Below the pieces are notes generated by a model that ran no database searches, was not told the origin of the DNA, and saw only the letters and a program-made list of their open reading frames with translations. A stretch of DNA of 64,000 nt, taken from contig RAYQ01000019.1 of the NCBI GenBank assembly GCA_003612395.1, positions 1-64,000 of the forward strand, read 5' to 3'. Shown here in pieces: positions 16,975 to 25,802 of this stretch (its first letter is position 1; each line of letters opens with the position of its first letter). The position numbers and the translations under genes were made by a program. Source of the DNA: Parablautia intestinalis (GTDB taxonomy: Bacteria; Bacillota; Clostridia; Lachnospirales; Lachnospiraceae).

Positions 16975-17217
16975 AATAGCGAAGACGGAGAGAAGTAGCG
17001 TAGATTATCGCTTCCAGAGAGCCGGGATGGTGAAAAGCCGGCAGAATGAATCTGTGTGAAAAACAGCTCCATCAGCTCTAATATGATTATATTTGATGCA
17101 GAGAGACTGCTTGCAGTAAATCAGGTGGCACCGCGGATTGATACCGAAATTGCCCGATGGGGAAACGGAGAGTGATTCGTCCTGAATTGATATTTTATCA
17201 ATTCAGGACGTTTTTTT
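16975..17217 (+). promoter_or_regulatory. T-box leader of aspS
   Basis: The leader has the start of stem I (GACGGAGAGAAGTAG), the distal-loop region AGAGAGCCGGGATGG, the T-box AGGTGGCACCGCGG (17123-17136), and a terminator with 15-base arms (17178-17210) followed by seven Ts. Uncharged tRNA would stabilise the antiterminator and allow transcription. The T-box bulge base is C (TGGC), which pairs with a G discriminator base, as in tRNA-Asp and tRNA-Asn. The bases facing the AGTA turn near the foot of stem I read GAAAAACAG; the best placed specifier is AAC (Asn), and no GAC or GAT stands there. Confidence 0.88.
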
Positions 17218-17220
17218 ATA

Positions 17221-17253
17221 AATAAGCTGACTCGCGAAGCGTGGCAGCGTTTT
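17221..17253 (+). repeat. dispersed intergenic repeat, family A copy 2
   Basis: A near-identical copy of the repeat at 1632, beginning AATAAGCTGACTCGCGAAGC, placed directly after the T-box terminator and 75 bases before the aspS start. Confidence 0.65.
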
Positions 17254-17327
17254 ATGCACAGGGGCGCATAAGGAAACTTACTGCTGACAGGTTTATGGGC
17301 AAAAATGCCCTGGAAATGGAGGAGATT

Positions 17328-19079
17328 ATGAAATTGTCAACATTGTACCGTGAATGCACTTTGAATCAGATTTCTGAAAAAGAAATCGGGAGAGAAATGA
17401 AGGTTGCCGGATGGGTGGAGAATATCCGTGATCATGGCGGTGTATCTTTTATTGATCTGAGAGATATGTACGGTGTACTGCAGATTGTCATGAGAGATAC
17501 CTCTTTGTTAAAAGGAATCAATAAGGAAGATTGTGTCAGTATTTCAGGGAAAATTGAAAAGCGTGATGAGGAAACTTATAATCCTAAAATTCCTACGGGG
17601 ACAATAGAGCTGGAAGCGCACAGTGTTGAAATTCTGGGAAAAGTATATGGGCAGCTTCCTTTTGAGATTGTCACATCGAAGGAAATCAGGGAAGATTTAC
17701 GTCTGAAATACCGGTTTTTGGACCTCCGGAACCGGAAAGTGATTGACAATATGATTTTCCGTTCCAATGTCATTTTGTTTCTTCGCGAAAAAATGATACA
17801 GATGGGATTTTTGGAGGTACAGACGCCGATTTTGTGCGCATCCTCCCCAGAAGGAGCGAGAGACTATATCGTGCCGTCCAGACATCATAAAGGAAAATTC
17901 TACGCGCTGCCTCAGGCGCCCCAGCAGTATAAGCAGCTATTGATGGTCGCCGGTGTGGACAAATATTTCCAGATTGCCCCCTGCTTTCGGGACGAGGATG
18001 CAAGGGCTGACCGCTCTCCGGGGGAATTTTATCAGTTAGACTTTGAAATGAGCTTTGCAACTCAGGAGGATGTATTCCGGGCAGGGGAGGAAGTGCTTAC
18101 TGCCACCTTTGAAAAATTTGCTCCCGAAGGCTATGAGGTGACAAAGGCGCCTTATCCGGTAATCAGCTATAAACAGGCTATGCTGGAATTTGGTACGGAT
18201 AAGCCCGATCTGCGTAACCCTCTGCGCATCATAGATCTATCGGAATTTTTCAGCCGTTGCAGTTTTAAACCATTTCAGAATAAAACGGTACGGGCAATCA
18301 AAATTCACGGGCATCAGTCCAAAGGCTTTCAAGAAAAGCTGCTGAAATTTGCCATGGATATCGGCATGGCGGGACTTGGGTATCTGGAGGTTTTGGAGGA
18401 TTTATCCTACAAGGGGCCTATTGACAAATTTATTCCGGATGAGTTAAAAGCGGAAATGAGACAGCTGGCAGGTCTTGAAAAGGAGGATACCATTTTCTTT
18501 ATTGCGGATAAGGAGGAGAAAGCTGCCATGCTGGCCGGACAGATTCGCAGTGAGTTAGGGCAGCGGCTTGATATCTGCGAAAAAAATGCTTACCGCTTCT
18601 GCTTTGTAAATGATTTTCCTATGTTTGAAAAGGATCCCCAGACAAAGCAGATTGGGTTTACCCACAATCCCTTTTCCATGCCCCAGGGTGGCTTAGAGGC
18701 GTTAAATACAAAGGACCCACTGGAAATTTTGGCATATCAGTATGATATTGTGTGTAATGGCGTAGAATTATCCTCTGGAGCAGTACGCAACCATAACCTT
18801 GACATTATGGTGAAGGCTTTCGAGATTGCAGGCTATGACGAGGAAGTATTGAAACAGAAGTTTGGCGCCCTTTATAATGCATTTCAGTTTGGCGCACCTC
18901 CTCATGCAGGTATGGCGCCGGGGGTGGACCGTATGATTATGCTGCTTCGGAATGAGGAAAACATCAGGGAGATTATTCCTTTCCCTATGAGCGGAACGGC
19001 TCAGGATTTGATGTGCGGTGCGCCGAATGTGGTGACGGAGCAGCAACTTAGAGAAGTGCATATTAAGGTAAGAGTGTAA
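17328..19079 (+). CDS. aspS: aspartyl-tRNA synthetase
   Basis: AspRS joins aspartate to its tRNA. The 583-residue protein is of the bacterial class II type: an N-terminal OB fold (about 15-110), the catalytic core with motif 2 (CFRDEDARADRSPGEFYQLD), the inserted GAD domain typical of bacteria, and motif 3 (GMAPGVDRMIMLL) near the C-terminus. Start 17328 has GGAGG five bases upstream; the longer frame from 17241 would translate repeat DNA. A T-box controls it. The apparent asparagine specifier suggests that this enzyme may also charge tRNA-Asn with aspartate for later amidation; that is an inference. Confidence 0.96.
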   Translation: MKLSTLYRECTLNQISEKEIGREMKVAGWVENIRDHGGVSFIDLRDMYGVLQIVMRDTSLLKGINKEDCVSISGKIEKRDEETYNPKIPTGTIELEAHSVEILGKVYGQLPFEIVTSKEIREDLRLKYRFLDLRNRKVIDNMIFRSNVILFLREKMIQMGFLEVQTPILCASSPEGARDYIVPSRHHKGKFYALPQAPQQYKQLLMVAGVDKYFQIAPCFRDEDARADRSPGEFYQLDFEMSFATQEDVFRAGEEVLTATFEKFAPEGYEVTKAPYPVISYKQAMLEFGTDKPDLRNPLRIIDLSEFFSRCSFKPFQNKTVRAIKIHGHQSKGFQEKLLKFAMDIGMAGLGYLEVLEDLSYKGPIDKFIPDELKAEMRQLAGLEKEDTIFFIADKEEKAAMLAGQIRSELGQRLDICEKNAYRFCFVNDFPMFEKDPQTKQIGFTHNPFSMPQGGLEALNTKDPLEILAYQYDIVCNGVELSSGAVRNHNLDIMVKAFEIAGYDEEVLKQKFGALYNAFQFGAPPHAGMAPGVDRMIMLLRNEENIREIIPFPMSGTAQDLMCGAPNVVTEQQLREVHIKVRV

Positions 19080-19190
19080 AAGAAAAGTATGTTTGCCTTA
19101 TCAGAACATTTTTCAAATTCCCATAGAATAATGGGTCTTCAAATATCAATATTTTCTTATGCTGCTTTGCTGGTCTTGGATTGAAAGATA

Positions 19191-19219
19191 AATCCCCGTC
19201 TCGGATACAGGCGGGGATT
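19191..19219 (-). terminator. hairpin after the toxin remnant
   Basis: Ten-base arms AATCCCCGTC / GGCGGGGATT (one mismatch) lie just past the expected end of the yoeB-like gene. The minus-strand tail TTATCTTTC is only moderately T-rich. Confidence 0.45.
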
Positions 19220-19227
19220 GGCCCAGG

Positions 19228-19495
19228 TTGTTTATCTTCATAATGGCCTCTGCAGTGGGCGATATAGAGCCGTTCGTTTTTCATATGGTAGACGAGGCGG
19301 TCTTTTTCGTTGATGCGGCGGCTGTATTCACCCTGCATGTCGCGAGAGAGGGGTTTGGGTTTTACGATCCCTTTCATGCACCCGTTCCGTTCAATATTCA
19401 GGATGAGCTGGTTGATCCGCTTTAGCGTTTTTTATTCTGTGCCTGCCGGTAGAGATAGTCCTCCCAGGCATCGTTTGCCCATATTTTTCACTCAT
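19228..19495 (-). pseudogene. YoeB-family toxin, frameshifted
   Basis: The start ATG (19493-19495) overlaps the antitoxin stop, as usual for such pairs. A YoeB-like reading (MSEK, then IWANDAWEDYLY, then TLKRINQLILNIERNG, then GEYSRRINEKDRLVYHM and IAHCRGHYED) is recovered only by adding one A in each of two A-runs (near 19485 and 19428). The usual stop after HYEDK is also replaced by CAA, so the open frame runs on to 19063. YoeB toxins are ribosome-dependent mRNA endonucleases. As read, the gene cannot make toxin. Confidence 0.65.
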
Positions 19496-19757
19496 CGTCC
19501 ACCGCGATCAGTTCATGGGCGGTGCCTTTCCCGGCTCTCAGCTCCCGGACGGATTTCTTCACATAGGCCATGTTTGCCTCAGAAAAGAATGGATCGGTGG
19601 TCTGGGCGATCTCAAACGGGATGCGGTTTTCGCGTAAAACTGCTTTTACAAAAAGATTGATTGCGGTAGAAGTATTCAGGCCAACATTGGAGCAGAAGGT
19701 GCCAAAGCTGGCTTTATTTTTTTCGTCTACCCTTGCGGTTAAGGTTGCCAGTGCCAT
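19488..19757 (-). CDS. RelB/DinJ-family antitoxin
   Basis: An 89-residue protein with an N-terminal ribbon-helix-helix-like segment (MALATLTARVDEKNKASF, then GLNTSTAINLFVKAVLREN) characteristic of RelB/DinJ antitoxins. The C-terminal half would wrap the toxin. An AGGAGG site precedes the ATG. It appears intact although its toxin gene is broken. It likely represses its own promoter at 19785-19813. Confidence 0.85.
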   Translation of the reverse strand: MALATLTARVDEKNKASFGTFCSNVGLNTSTAINLFVKAVLRENRIPFEIAQTTDPFFSEANMAYVKKSVRELRAGKGTAHELIAVDDE

Positions 19758-19784
19758 AGATATCCCTCCTTTCGTATTGTGATT

Positions 19785-19813
19785 ATTATAGCGCTATTGT
19801 ATGCTGACAGCAA
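19785..19813 (-). promoter_or_regulatory. promoter and palindrome of the antitoxin gene
   Basis: On the minus strand TTGCTG (19808-19813), 17 bases, and TATAAT (19785-19790). A ten-base palindrome ATAGCGCTAT (19788-19797) overlaps the -10 box and is a fitting operator for antitoxin autorepression. Confidence 0.65.
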
Positions 19814-19979
19814 GCATTTGCATTACGCATGAAATGAGATTTACATAAATTACCGGTTTACCGGTTTAGAAAGATGAACCAGATACCCTGTTGAAAAAAG
19901 CAAATGAAAAGGATATAATAAAATTCCATATACTAAGAGAAATAAGTTCGGAAGTGGACTTCTAAACGTTCTATAAGTG

Positions 19980-20043
19980 CAGTATTGCAAGCATGGCTTG
20001 TGATGTAGAAGTACAGTATTTGTCTGTAATACACAGGGGGTAT
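19980..20043 (+). repeat. leader cassette before trkA (family C)
   Basis: Contains CAGTATTGCAAGCATGGC with a pairing TGTGAT segment, and CAGGGGGTATAA that gives the trkA ribosome binding site. A shorter relative stands at 47938-47978, where the same CAGGGGGTATA follows the inverted repeat. Confidence 0.5.
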
Positions 20044-20047
20044 AAAA

Positions 20048-21427
20048 ATGAATCGCAGTAAAATGGAAATCTTTATAGTGGGCGGAGGGGAAATAGGCAA
20101 AGCTCTTACGGTGCATTTGGCACGGGATGGCTATAAGCTTACCGTAATTGACAGGGAAGAAAGTGTAGTTGACAGCATGAGCAACACGGTGGATGTCATA
20201 AGCTATCAGGGAAACGGAGCATCCTTTGGAACACTAAAAGAACTGAATGCCAATAAGGCAGATATGTTTATTGCGGTGACGAATTCGGACGAACTTAACA
20301 TACTCAGCTGTATGACAGCACATATGATGGGGGCAAAGCACACCATTGCACGTATCAGAGATGTGGATTACGCCAAGCAGAACCGCTTTTATAAGGATAA
20401 ACTGGGAATATCCATGATTATCAACCCGGAGCTGGCAACAGCAATGGAAATATACCGTCTGCTGCGCTTTCCAATGGCTACAAGGGTGGAAGTTTTTGCA
20501 GGGGGCAGAGCGGAGCTGGTAGAGATGTCGGTAAGTGAGAATTCTCCGCTGGCCGACAAAACTTTGATAGAAATTAACAAGAATATGGGAATTAACCTGT
20601 TGATCTGTGCGGTGGTCAGAAATGGTGAGGCATTTGTTCCCAAGGGCGATACTGTTTTGCAGACAGGGGATGTTATGTATCTGACAGGTGCGGCGGAGGA
20701 ATTTCGAAAGTCCTTTAAAAAGCTAAAGCTGCCGGTCAAACCTCTGCAGTCTGTTATGATTGCAGGCGGAGGCCGTATTTCCAGGTATCTTGCGGAAGTC
20801 TTATTAAGGCAGGGCGCTAAGGTTACTGTGGTGGAAAAAAGCCGTGCGCTTGCAGAAGAATTTTCGGAGGCGATGGAGAGGGTTGCGGTCATATGCGATG
20901 ATACGCTTACCTATTTCGATGCTATGTCGAAGTCGGACATTTCCAATACGGATGCATTTATCGCTATGACAGAAAATGACGAGTATAATCTGATTGCGGC
21001 CATGTATGCAGAGTTTCAGGGAATTAATAAGGTAGTTTCCCGCATCAACGCAAAATCGAAGCTGAAGGTGTTCCAGGCAGGCAGCAGGATTTGCACGATT
21101 TCGAGAGAAGACGTAGCGGCGGACCGTATATTAGGCTACAGTCGTTCCCTGCTAAATGCGGAGGATAATGATGCTGTGGAATCCCTTTACCGCCTGATGG
21201 ATGGTAAAATTGAATTTATTGAATTTAAAATAGATGAGAAAGATAAAAATTTAAATATTTCCCTTAAGGATTTAAGGCTGAAAAGGAATATTTTGCTGGG
21301 GTGCATCATCAGAGACGGAAAAACCATTATCCCAAGAGGTGATGATATGCTAATGCCCGGAGATTCGGCGCTTGTGGCAACAATTGGCAGGCAGATAGCG
21401 CGCCTGGAAGATATCTTTGCAGAATAA
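20048..21427 (+). CDS. trkA: Trk potassium uptake regulatory subunit TrkA
   Basis: A 459-residue cytoplasmic subunit that gates the TrkH channel in response to nucleotides. It has the double arrangement of RCK domains: RCK_N with the NAD-binding glycine motif VGGGEIGKAL (about 10-20), then RCK_C (about 140-220), then a second RCK_N (SVMIAGGGRISRYLAEVLL) and RCK_C. The length is that of full TrkA, not the one-domain KtrA. AGGGGG lies seven bases before ATG 20048. The channel subunit follows after a 275-base gap filled with palindromic DNA. Confidence 0.94.
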   Translation: MNRSKMEIFIVGGGEIGKALTVHLARDGYKLTVIDREESVVDSMSNTVDVISYQGNGASFGTLKELNANKADMFIAVTNSDELNILSCMTAHMMGAKHTIARIRDVDYAKQNRFYKDKLGISMIINPELATAMEIYRLLRFPMATRVEVFAGGRAELVEMSVSENSPLADKTLIEINKNMGINLLICAVVRNGEAFVPKGDTVLQTGDVMYLTGAAEEFRKSFKKLKLPVKPLQSVMIAGGGRISRYLAEVLLRQGAKVTVVEKSRALAEEFSEAMERVAVICDDTLTYFDAMSKSDISNTDAFIAMTENDEYNLIAAMYAEFQGINKVVSRINAKSKLKVFQAGSRICTISREDVAADRILGYSRSLLNAEDNDAVESLYRLMDGKIEFIEFKIDEKDKNLNISLKDLRLKRNILLGCIIRDGKTIIPRGDDMLMPGDSALVATIGRQIARLEDIFAE

Positions 21428-21446
21428 TAGGTTAAAAAAGAGATGA

Positions 21447-21640
21447 AGATTTTCTAAGGCGTCAAAAAACGCCGTCTAAGAAAATCTAAGTCATCTCCGG
21501 AAGAATCGCGATGCAATTCTTCATCCGGGTGTGAGAAAAACTTCTAATTGCTCACAGCAGTGGCTGTTTCGCAAAGAAGCGCTAAGTCTGTGCTTATGCT
21601 CAAATTTGCGGGCTGATGGCAGGAATGGAAAATATGCGGC
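21447..21640 (+). repeat. palindromic cassette array between trkA and trkH
   Basis: The gap contains a long imperfect hairpin (AGATTTTCT at 21447 against AGAAAATCT at 21479, with inner GGCGT/ACGCC), a second hairpin GAAGAAT/ATTCTTC (about 21500-21522), and a family B segment (about 21598-21640, CTCAAATTTGCGGGC then GGAATGGAAAATATG). No reading frame in it looks coding. Confidence 0.5.
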
Positions 21641-21702
21641 ATTTTTTACCAGGGATGGTGCCGCCGCTGTAAGCGGCAGGGCGGGAAGGGACGCAGGGAG
21701 CC

Positions 21703-23142
21703 ATGAATAAAAGGATTATCGTAAAAACAATAGGGAAAATTATTTTGACAGAAGCCATGCTGATGCTGCCATCTTTGCTGATTTCCCTGATATACCAAGA
21801 CGGCGATGCAATAGGATTTTTGCTTACCATAATTGGAGCGGGGATTGCGGGCACAGGTCTTATGCGGGTGAAACAGCCCGAGGGGAGGATGAGCAGCAGG
21901 GACGGCTATTTTATTGTGGCATCAGCCTGGATCTTTATAAGTCTAATTGGTGCAATCCCGCTTTATATTGGAGGAGGCTTTGAAAGCTTCCCCAGCGCAT
22001 TGTTCGAAATCGTATCGGGCTTTACGACTACAGGGGCTTCTGTTTTGGCAAGGCCTGAGGATTTAGGGCACGGGGTTTTGTTTTGGCGAAGCTTTACCCA
22101 CTGGATTGGCGGTATGGGCGTGCTGGTTTTTGTGATGATGGTTATGCCGATGGAAAATGACAATTCCATGCATCTGGTAAGAGCGGAGGTTCCGGGACCT
22201 ACGGCAGGCAAGCTTGTGCCAAGGATGCGGACCACCTCCATGATACTTTATGGTATTTATGGAATTATGACGCTGGTTCTGGCAATACTGCTGCTGATTT
22301 TTGGATTAAAGCCCTTTGACAGCTTCTGTATTGCGTTTGGGACGGCAGGCACCGGAGGGTTTGCAGTTTCCAGCGCAGGAATTGCGGGATATAACAGTCT
22401 GGCCGTTGAAATGATACTCAGCATTTTTATGCTGCTTTTTGGCGTGAATTTCAGCGTATATCATTTGATTTTACTGAAAAAATTTAAGGATGCATTTTTT
22501 GATGAGGAAGTGAGAATTTATTTTGGAATTGTGGCTGTATCCACCCTGGCCATTGCATGGAATATTTTTCACTATGCAGGGGGACTTGGAAATGCGCTTC
22601 GTCAGTCACTGTTCCAGGTAGCCAGTATCATTACGACATCGGGCTTTGCAACAGTGGATTTTGAATGCTGGCCGGAGTTCTCCAAACATCTCCTGGTGCT
22701 TTTAATGGTTATAGGCGCCTGTGCCGGTTCTACAGGCGGCGGCATGAAAGTGTCAAGGGTTTTGATTTTGGTAAAATCCTTTTTTGCAGAGATCCGGCAG
22801 ATCATCAATCCAAGAGAGATTGTCACTGTTAGGATTAACGGTAAACCGATAAACAAAAAGACGTTAAACTCTACAAGAGTTTATGCTGCGGCGTATATGA
22901 TACTGGTGTGTGTATTTACAGTAATTATTTCTTTGGACGGACTGGATTTAACCACAAACTTTACAGCAGTACTATCCTGCTTTAACAATATCGGGCCAGG
23001 CTTAAACAGGGTAGGACCCATGGCGAATTTCAGCGTATATTCCGATTGGGTAAAGGTGGTCTTATCCGTTGTGATGCTGACGGGCAGACTGGAGATTTTC
23101 CCTATGTTCCTTTTATTTGCAAGGTCGGCTCATGACAGGTAA
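21703..23142 (+). CDS. trkH: Trk potassium transporter membrane subunit TrkH
   Basis: A 479-residue integral membrane protein of the TrkH/KtrB superfamily, with four repeated membrane-pore-membrane units. The selectivity-loop signatures are visible as SGFTTTGASV, TAGTGGFAV, ITTSGFATVD and FNNIGPGLN. It imports potassium across the cytoplasmic membrane together with TrkA. The ATG at 21703 has GGGAG very near and AAGGGA further upstream. The next gene starts after a short gap on the same strand. Confidence 0.94.
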   Translation: MNKRIIVKTIGKIILTEAMLMLPSLLISLIYQDGDAIGFLLTIIGAGIAGTGLMRVKQPEGRMSSRDGYFIVASAWIFISLIGAIPLYIGGGFESFPSALFEIVSGFTTTGASVLARPEDLGHGVLFWRSFTHWIGGMGVLVFVMMVMPMENDNSMHLVRAEVPGPTAGKLVPRMRTTSMILYGIYGIMTLVLAILLLIFGLKPFDSFCIAFGTAGTGGFAVSSAGIAGYNSLAVEMILSIFMLLFGVNFSVYHLILLKKFKDAFFDEEVRIYFGIVAVSTLAIAWNIFHYAGGLGNALRQSLFQVASIITTSGFATVDFECWPEFSKHLLVLLMVIGACAGSTGGGMKVSRVLILVKSFFAEIRQIINPREIVTVRINGKPINKKTLNSTRVYAAAYMILVCVFTVIISLDGLDLTTNFTAVLSCFNNIGPGLNRVGPMANFSVYSDWVKVVLSVVMLTGRLEIFPMFLLFARSAHDR

Positions 23143-23195
23143 GGAAGTATTTCAAAAACATTTCAGAAACAGTGGGGAAGGCAGGGGATATTTGT

Positions 23196-23657
23196 ATGAG
23201 AGAATCAACAGGAAGGCTGGCAAAATTAAAAAGGTATGTGCATATTATATGCGGAATACTGGACATTATTGCGGCGGCATTGGTGCTGGTGGGGATTTTA
23301 CTCAATATAGGCAGTATTGTGGGAAATCTGGGTACCTTTGAAAAGCTGTTTACAGATACTTCTGAATTTAAACATTATCTGGAGCAAATCTTTATGCTGG
23401 TTATCGGTATAGAGTTTTTGGAGATGCTTTGCAGGCCAAGCTCCGAAAATGTAATAGAAGTATTGATTTTCCTGGTGGCGCGGCACATGATTGTTGGTGA
23501 TACCACGCCTTATCAGGACTTTGTTTCTGTGATCAGTGTGGCCCTTTTGTGCGTGGTCAGAAGGTATTTAAGAATTACGGAAGAGGATAGAAAAGAGAAA
23601 AAAATATTGGGACTTCACGAGAAGGACGATTCCGGGAAAAAGCATTTTCTTTCATGA
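23196..23657 (+). CDS. PsiE-like small membrane protein
   Basis: A 153-residue protein with about four hydrophobic segments. The block VIEVLIFLVARHMIVG and the pattern of segments match the PsiE (phosphate-starvation-inducible E) family, whose function is unknown. ATG 23196 is preferred to GTG 23172; it has AGGGGAT upstream. The gene lies just after trkH and probably shares its transcript, so a link to ion homeostasis is possible but unproven. Confidence 0.7.
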   Translation: MRESTGRLAKLKRYVHIICGILDIIAAALVLVGILLNIGSIVGNLGTFEKLFTDTSEFKHYLEQIFMLVIGIEFLEMLCRPSSENVIEVLIFLVARHMIVGDTTPYQDFVSVISVALLCVVRRYLRITEEDRKEKKILGLHEKDDSGKKHFLS

Positions 23658-23746
23658 AAATCACACAAAGCAGCTGTCAGTTCTTTGTATGTTTTTTGCA
23701 GAAAGTTCTCCCTGGCGCAGAGGTGCGGACACTGAAGGCGGCTTAA

Positions 23747-23773
23747 AAGGAGCGGCGCATCGCGCCGCTCCTT
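23747..23773 (-). terminator. terminator of the bce operon
   Basis: Perfect 11-base arms AAGGAGCGGCG / CGCCGCTCCTT with a five-base loop. On the minus strand a TTTT follows; on the plus strand only TTACAG. It lies about 80 bases past the minus-strand permease gene and may also stop plus-strand transcripts from trkH. Confidence 0.6.
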
Positions 23774-23852
23774 ACAGGGGGTGGGAGACAGCCACCAGCA
23801 GGCAGGAGGCGGTATAATCGAGCCATTGCCTGCTGCTACCCAGGGCTCAGCG

Positions 23853-25802
23853 CTACTGGGGTAACACATTCCACTTTAGGCTGGTGTAAGCCAGCAGAAT
23901 GTAGATTGCATAGATCAGGAAAAAAATCCCCAGCGAGATTACAACAATGACCCCGGGGCTGCTCATTCCCACCATAACCCCCGGCTCGGGGGCGTGAGCC
24001 AGGTGGAGGATAAAGGGCGCACCAATCAGCACAGGGGGTACGGCGGGCATTGCGTAATAAATCGCAAACTGGCAACCCAGGGCTCGGGCCATCTCCCGTT
24101 GGGCCATCCCCAATTTTCTGAGCAATACAAACTGCTGCCGGTAGCGGTCCGTTTCGCTGAGCTGCTGGATCGTGAGAATAGTGGCGGCGGTCATGGTGAG
24201 GGCGAATGCCAGGTAGAACAGTGGGAACACCAGAAGAGCAGTCTGGACAGCCACCTGTGTGTCCTCATTGGCCTTTGTTGAAACAAAAGCATAATTCACA
24301 GGATTTTCCTGCATGTTGTATTCTGCGACAGCTATATCAGCCAGGGCGTCATATTGTGCCGCAGGCACCGGCTGAACCGTCTTAGCGGCATAGGCCGAAT
24401 GATGAACCGCCAGTCCATCCACCGCTTCGTCAGGAACGACCAGAATATACCCACGCCCATTCGCCACACCAAAACTTTGAGAGAGATGTTCTGTGTAGAC
24501 GCTCCCCGGAGATAATGTGATGTTCCCCAAGGCGATCGGCTGGTCATAGTTCCGCAGAGGTTCCTCTAAATAAGTCATGCAGTGGATGAGATACCGGCTC
24601 GGTTCCGGTTCTGCAGATGAATAGCCCGCGATAGAACGCAGGGCGGCGTAGTCGCTCCAACGGAGAATGGGGTCCTGGTCGTAGTTGTAGTAATAATAGG
24701 CTGTCCGGGATTCTATATAGTCCCGCACTGCAGGGCGGTCAGTGAGATAGACCTGATACAAGACCGACTGTTCCACCGGAATATGTTCCGCAATGTAATG
24801 CAGGTACGGACTTGGGTTCTGATTCTCTCCTTTGATGCCAACGTAGAGGTCAAAGCAGGCGTTTTCTGCCGACCGTCCCCGGAAAATACCATTCATCACC
24901 AGTCCGCTTCCCTCTGTCAAAATCGTAGCCGTGAAAATCATGGAGATGATTGCCATAACGATACCCATGGTGGAAAGTTTGGCTGCAAGAGTGCGGAAAA
25001 TCAACAGGTTTTGTCCTTGATACTTGTGGGCCGGATGATTGTCGAAGTAAGCGGGAACGCCAGAGGCGAAGCTGAGGAAAAAGCTAAACAGTGCGGCAAT
25101 CAAACATCCGGCGCCGATGATGCCAGCCATTAATTCCCGGGACAGCAGCAGTACAGTTCCAGCCACACCCAGCACAAGGGATACAGTAAACATCCAGCGG
25201 CGGTTCCTTCCTTTTTGGATCACAATGCCCTCATTTTGCTTTTCAAAGTAGATGAGATCATATATTTTCATTTTTCGGATGCGCTTTCGGCTTTTCCGAA
25301 GGGCATGAAGATAAATCACGGCGAAATAGAACAGGGTCAGTCCTGCTGCCGGGAGGGAGAGCGCCAACACGAAATGATAAGGCAGGCCGAACATGGAAAA
25401 TAGGAGTGCCCGCAGAATTTGATATAGTAATCCGCCCAACACCAACCCCAGCGCCAGGGCCGCGCCGCCCACCAACAAATTTTCCAGAAAGAACAGCCGG
25501 GCTACCTGCCGGTTTGTCAAACCAATCAGGATATAGGTTCCAAGTTCCCGACTGCGGCGGGAGAGCATAAAGCCGATGGCATAGCTCACCAGCCAGCCAA
25601 ACACGCACACCACTACGATGCTGGCCAGGACGATTATCATAGGCAGTGTATCCATCTTTTCGGAAAGCTCCCGGACCTCCCGGGAAAACACTAAGCCGTT
25701 AAAGGAATACAACAGTCCTGCGGCCATAACCACCGTGACAAAATACACCAAATAATCGCTCGCCTGCCGCTTGGCGTTGCGCAGAGACAGCTTAGATAAC
25801 AT
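23853..25802 (-). CDS. BceB-like ABC transporter permease (FtsX type)
   Basis: A membrane protein of about 649 residues with the BceB layout: one N-terminal segment, three segments with FtsX-type sequence (about 55-170), further segments, a large extracytoplasmic domain (about 310-500) and three C-terminal segments. Such permeases detach bacitracin, lantibiotics or defensins from their lipid targets and also signal to the sensor kinase. The ATG at 25802 overlaps the end of the ATPase gene. The operon order (regulator, kinase, ATPase, permease) is classic. The DNA is richer in GC than the flanks. Confidence 0.88.
   Translation of the reverse strand: MLSKLSLRNAKRQASDYLVYFVTVVMAAGLLYSFNGLVFSREVRELSEKMDTLPMIIVLASIVVVCVFGWLVSYAIGFMLSRRSRELGTYILIGLTNRQVARLFFLENLLVGGAALALGLVLGGLLYQILRALLFSMFGLPYHFVLALSLPAAGLTLFYFAVIYLHALRKSRKRIRKMKIYDLIYFEKQNEGIVIQKGRNRRWMFTVSLVLGVAGTVLLLSRELMAGIIGAGCLIAALFSFFLSFASGVPAYFDNHPAHKYQGQNLLIFRTLAAKLSTMGIVMAIISMIFTATILTEGSGLVMNGIFRGRSAENACFDLYVGIKGENQNPSPYLHYIAEHIPVEQSVLYQVYLTDRPAVRDYIESRTAYYYYNYDQDPILRWSDYAALRSIAGYSSAEPEPSRYLIHCMTYLEEPLRNYDQPIALGNITLSPGSVYTEHLSQSFGVANGRGYILVVPDEAVDGLAVHHSAYAAKTVQPVPAAQYDALADIAVAEYNMQENPVNYAFVSTKANEDTQVAVQTALLVFPLFYLAFALTMTAATILTIQQLSETDRYRQQFVLLRKLGMAQREMARALGCQFAIYYAMPAVPPVLIGAPFILHLAHAPEPGVMVGMSSPGVIVVISLGIFFLIYAIYILLAYTSLKWNVLPQ

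Noticed and set aside
19850-19866. tandem TTACCGG motif as an operator
   Set aside because: Only two short copies, far from a promoter I can identify; too weak to report as a site.
21447-21640. possible CRISPR array because of repeated palindromes
   Set aside because: The repeats differ in sequence and spacing and are not regularly spaced; there are no cas genes.
24783-25133. 116-codon plus-strand frame inside the BceB-like gene
   Set aside because: Antisense shadow of a GC-rich gene; no family features.
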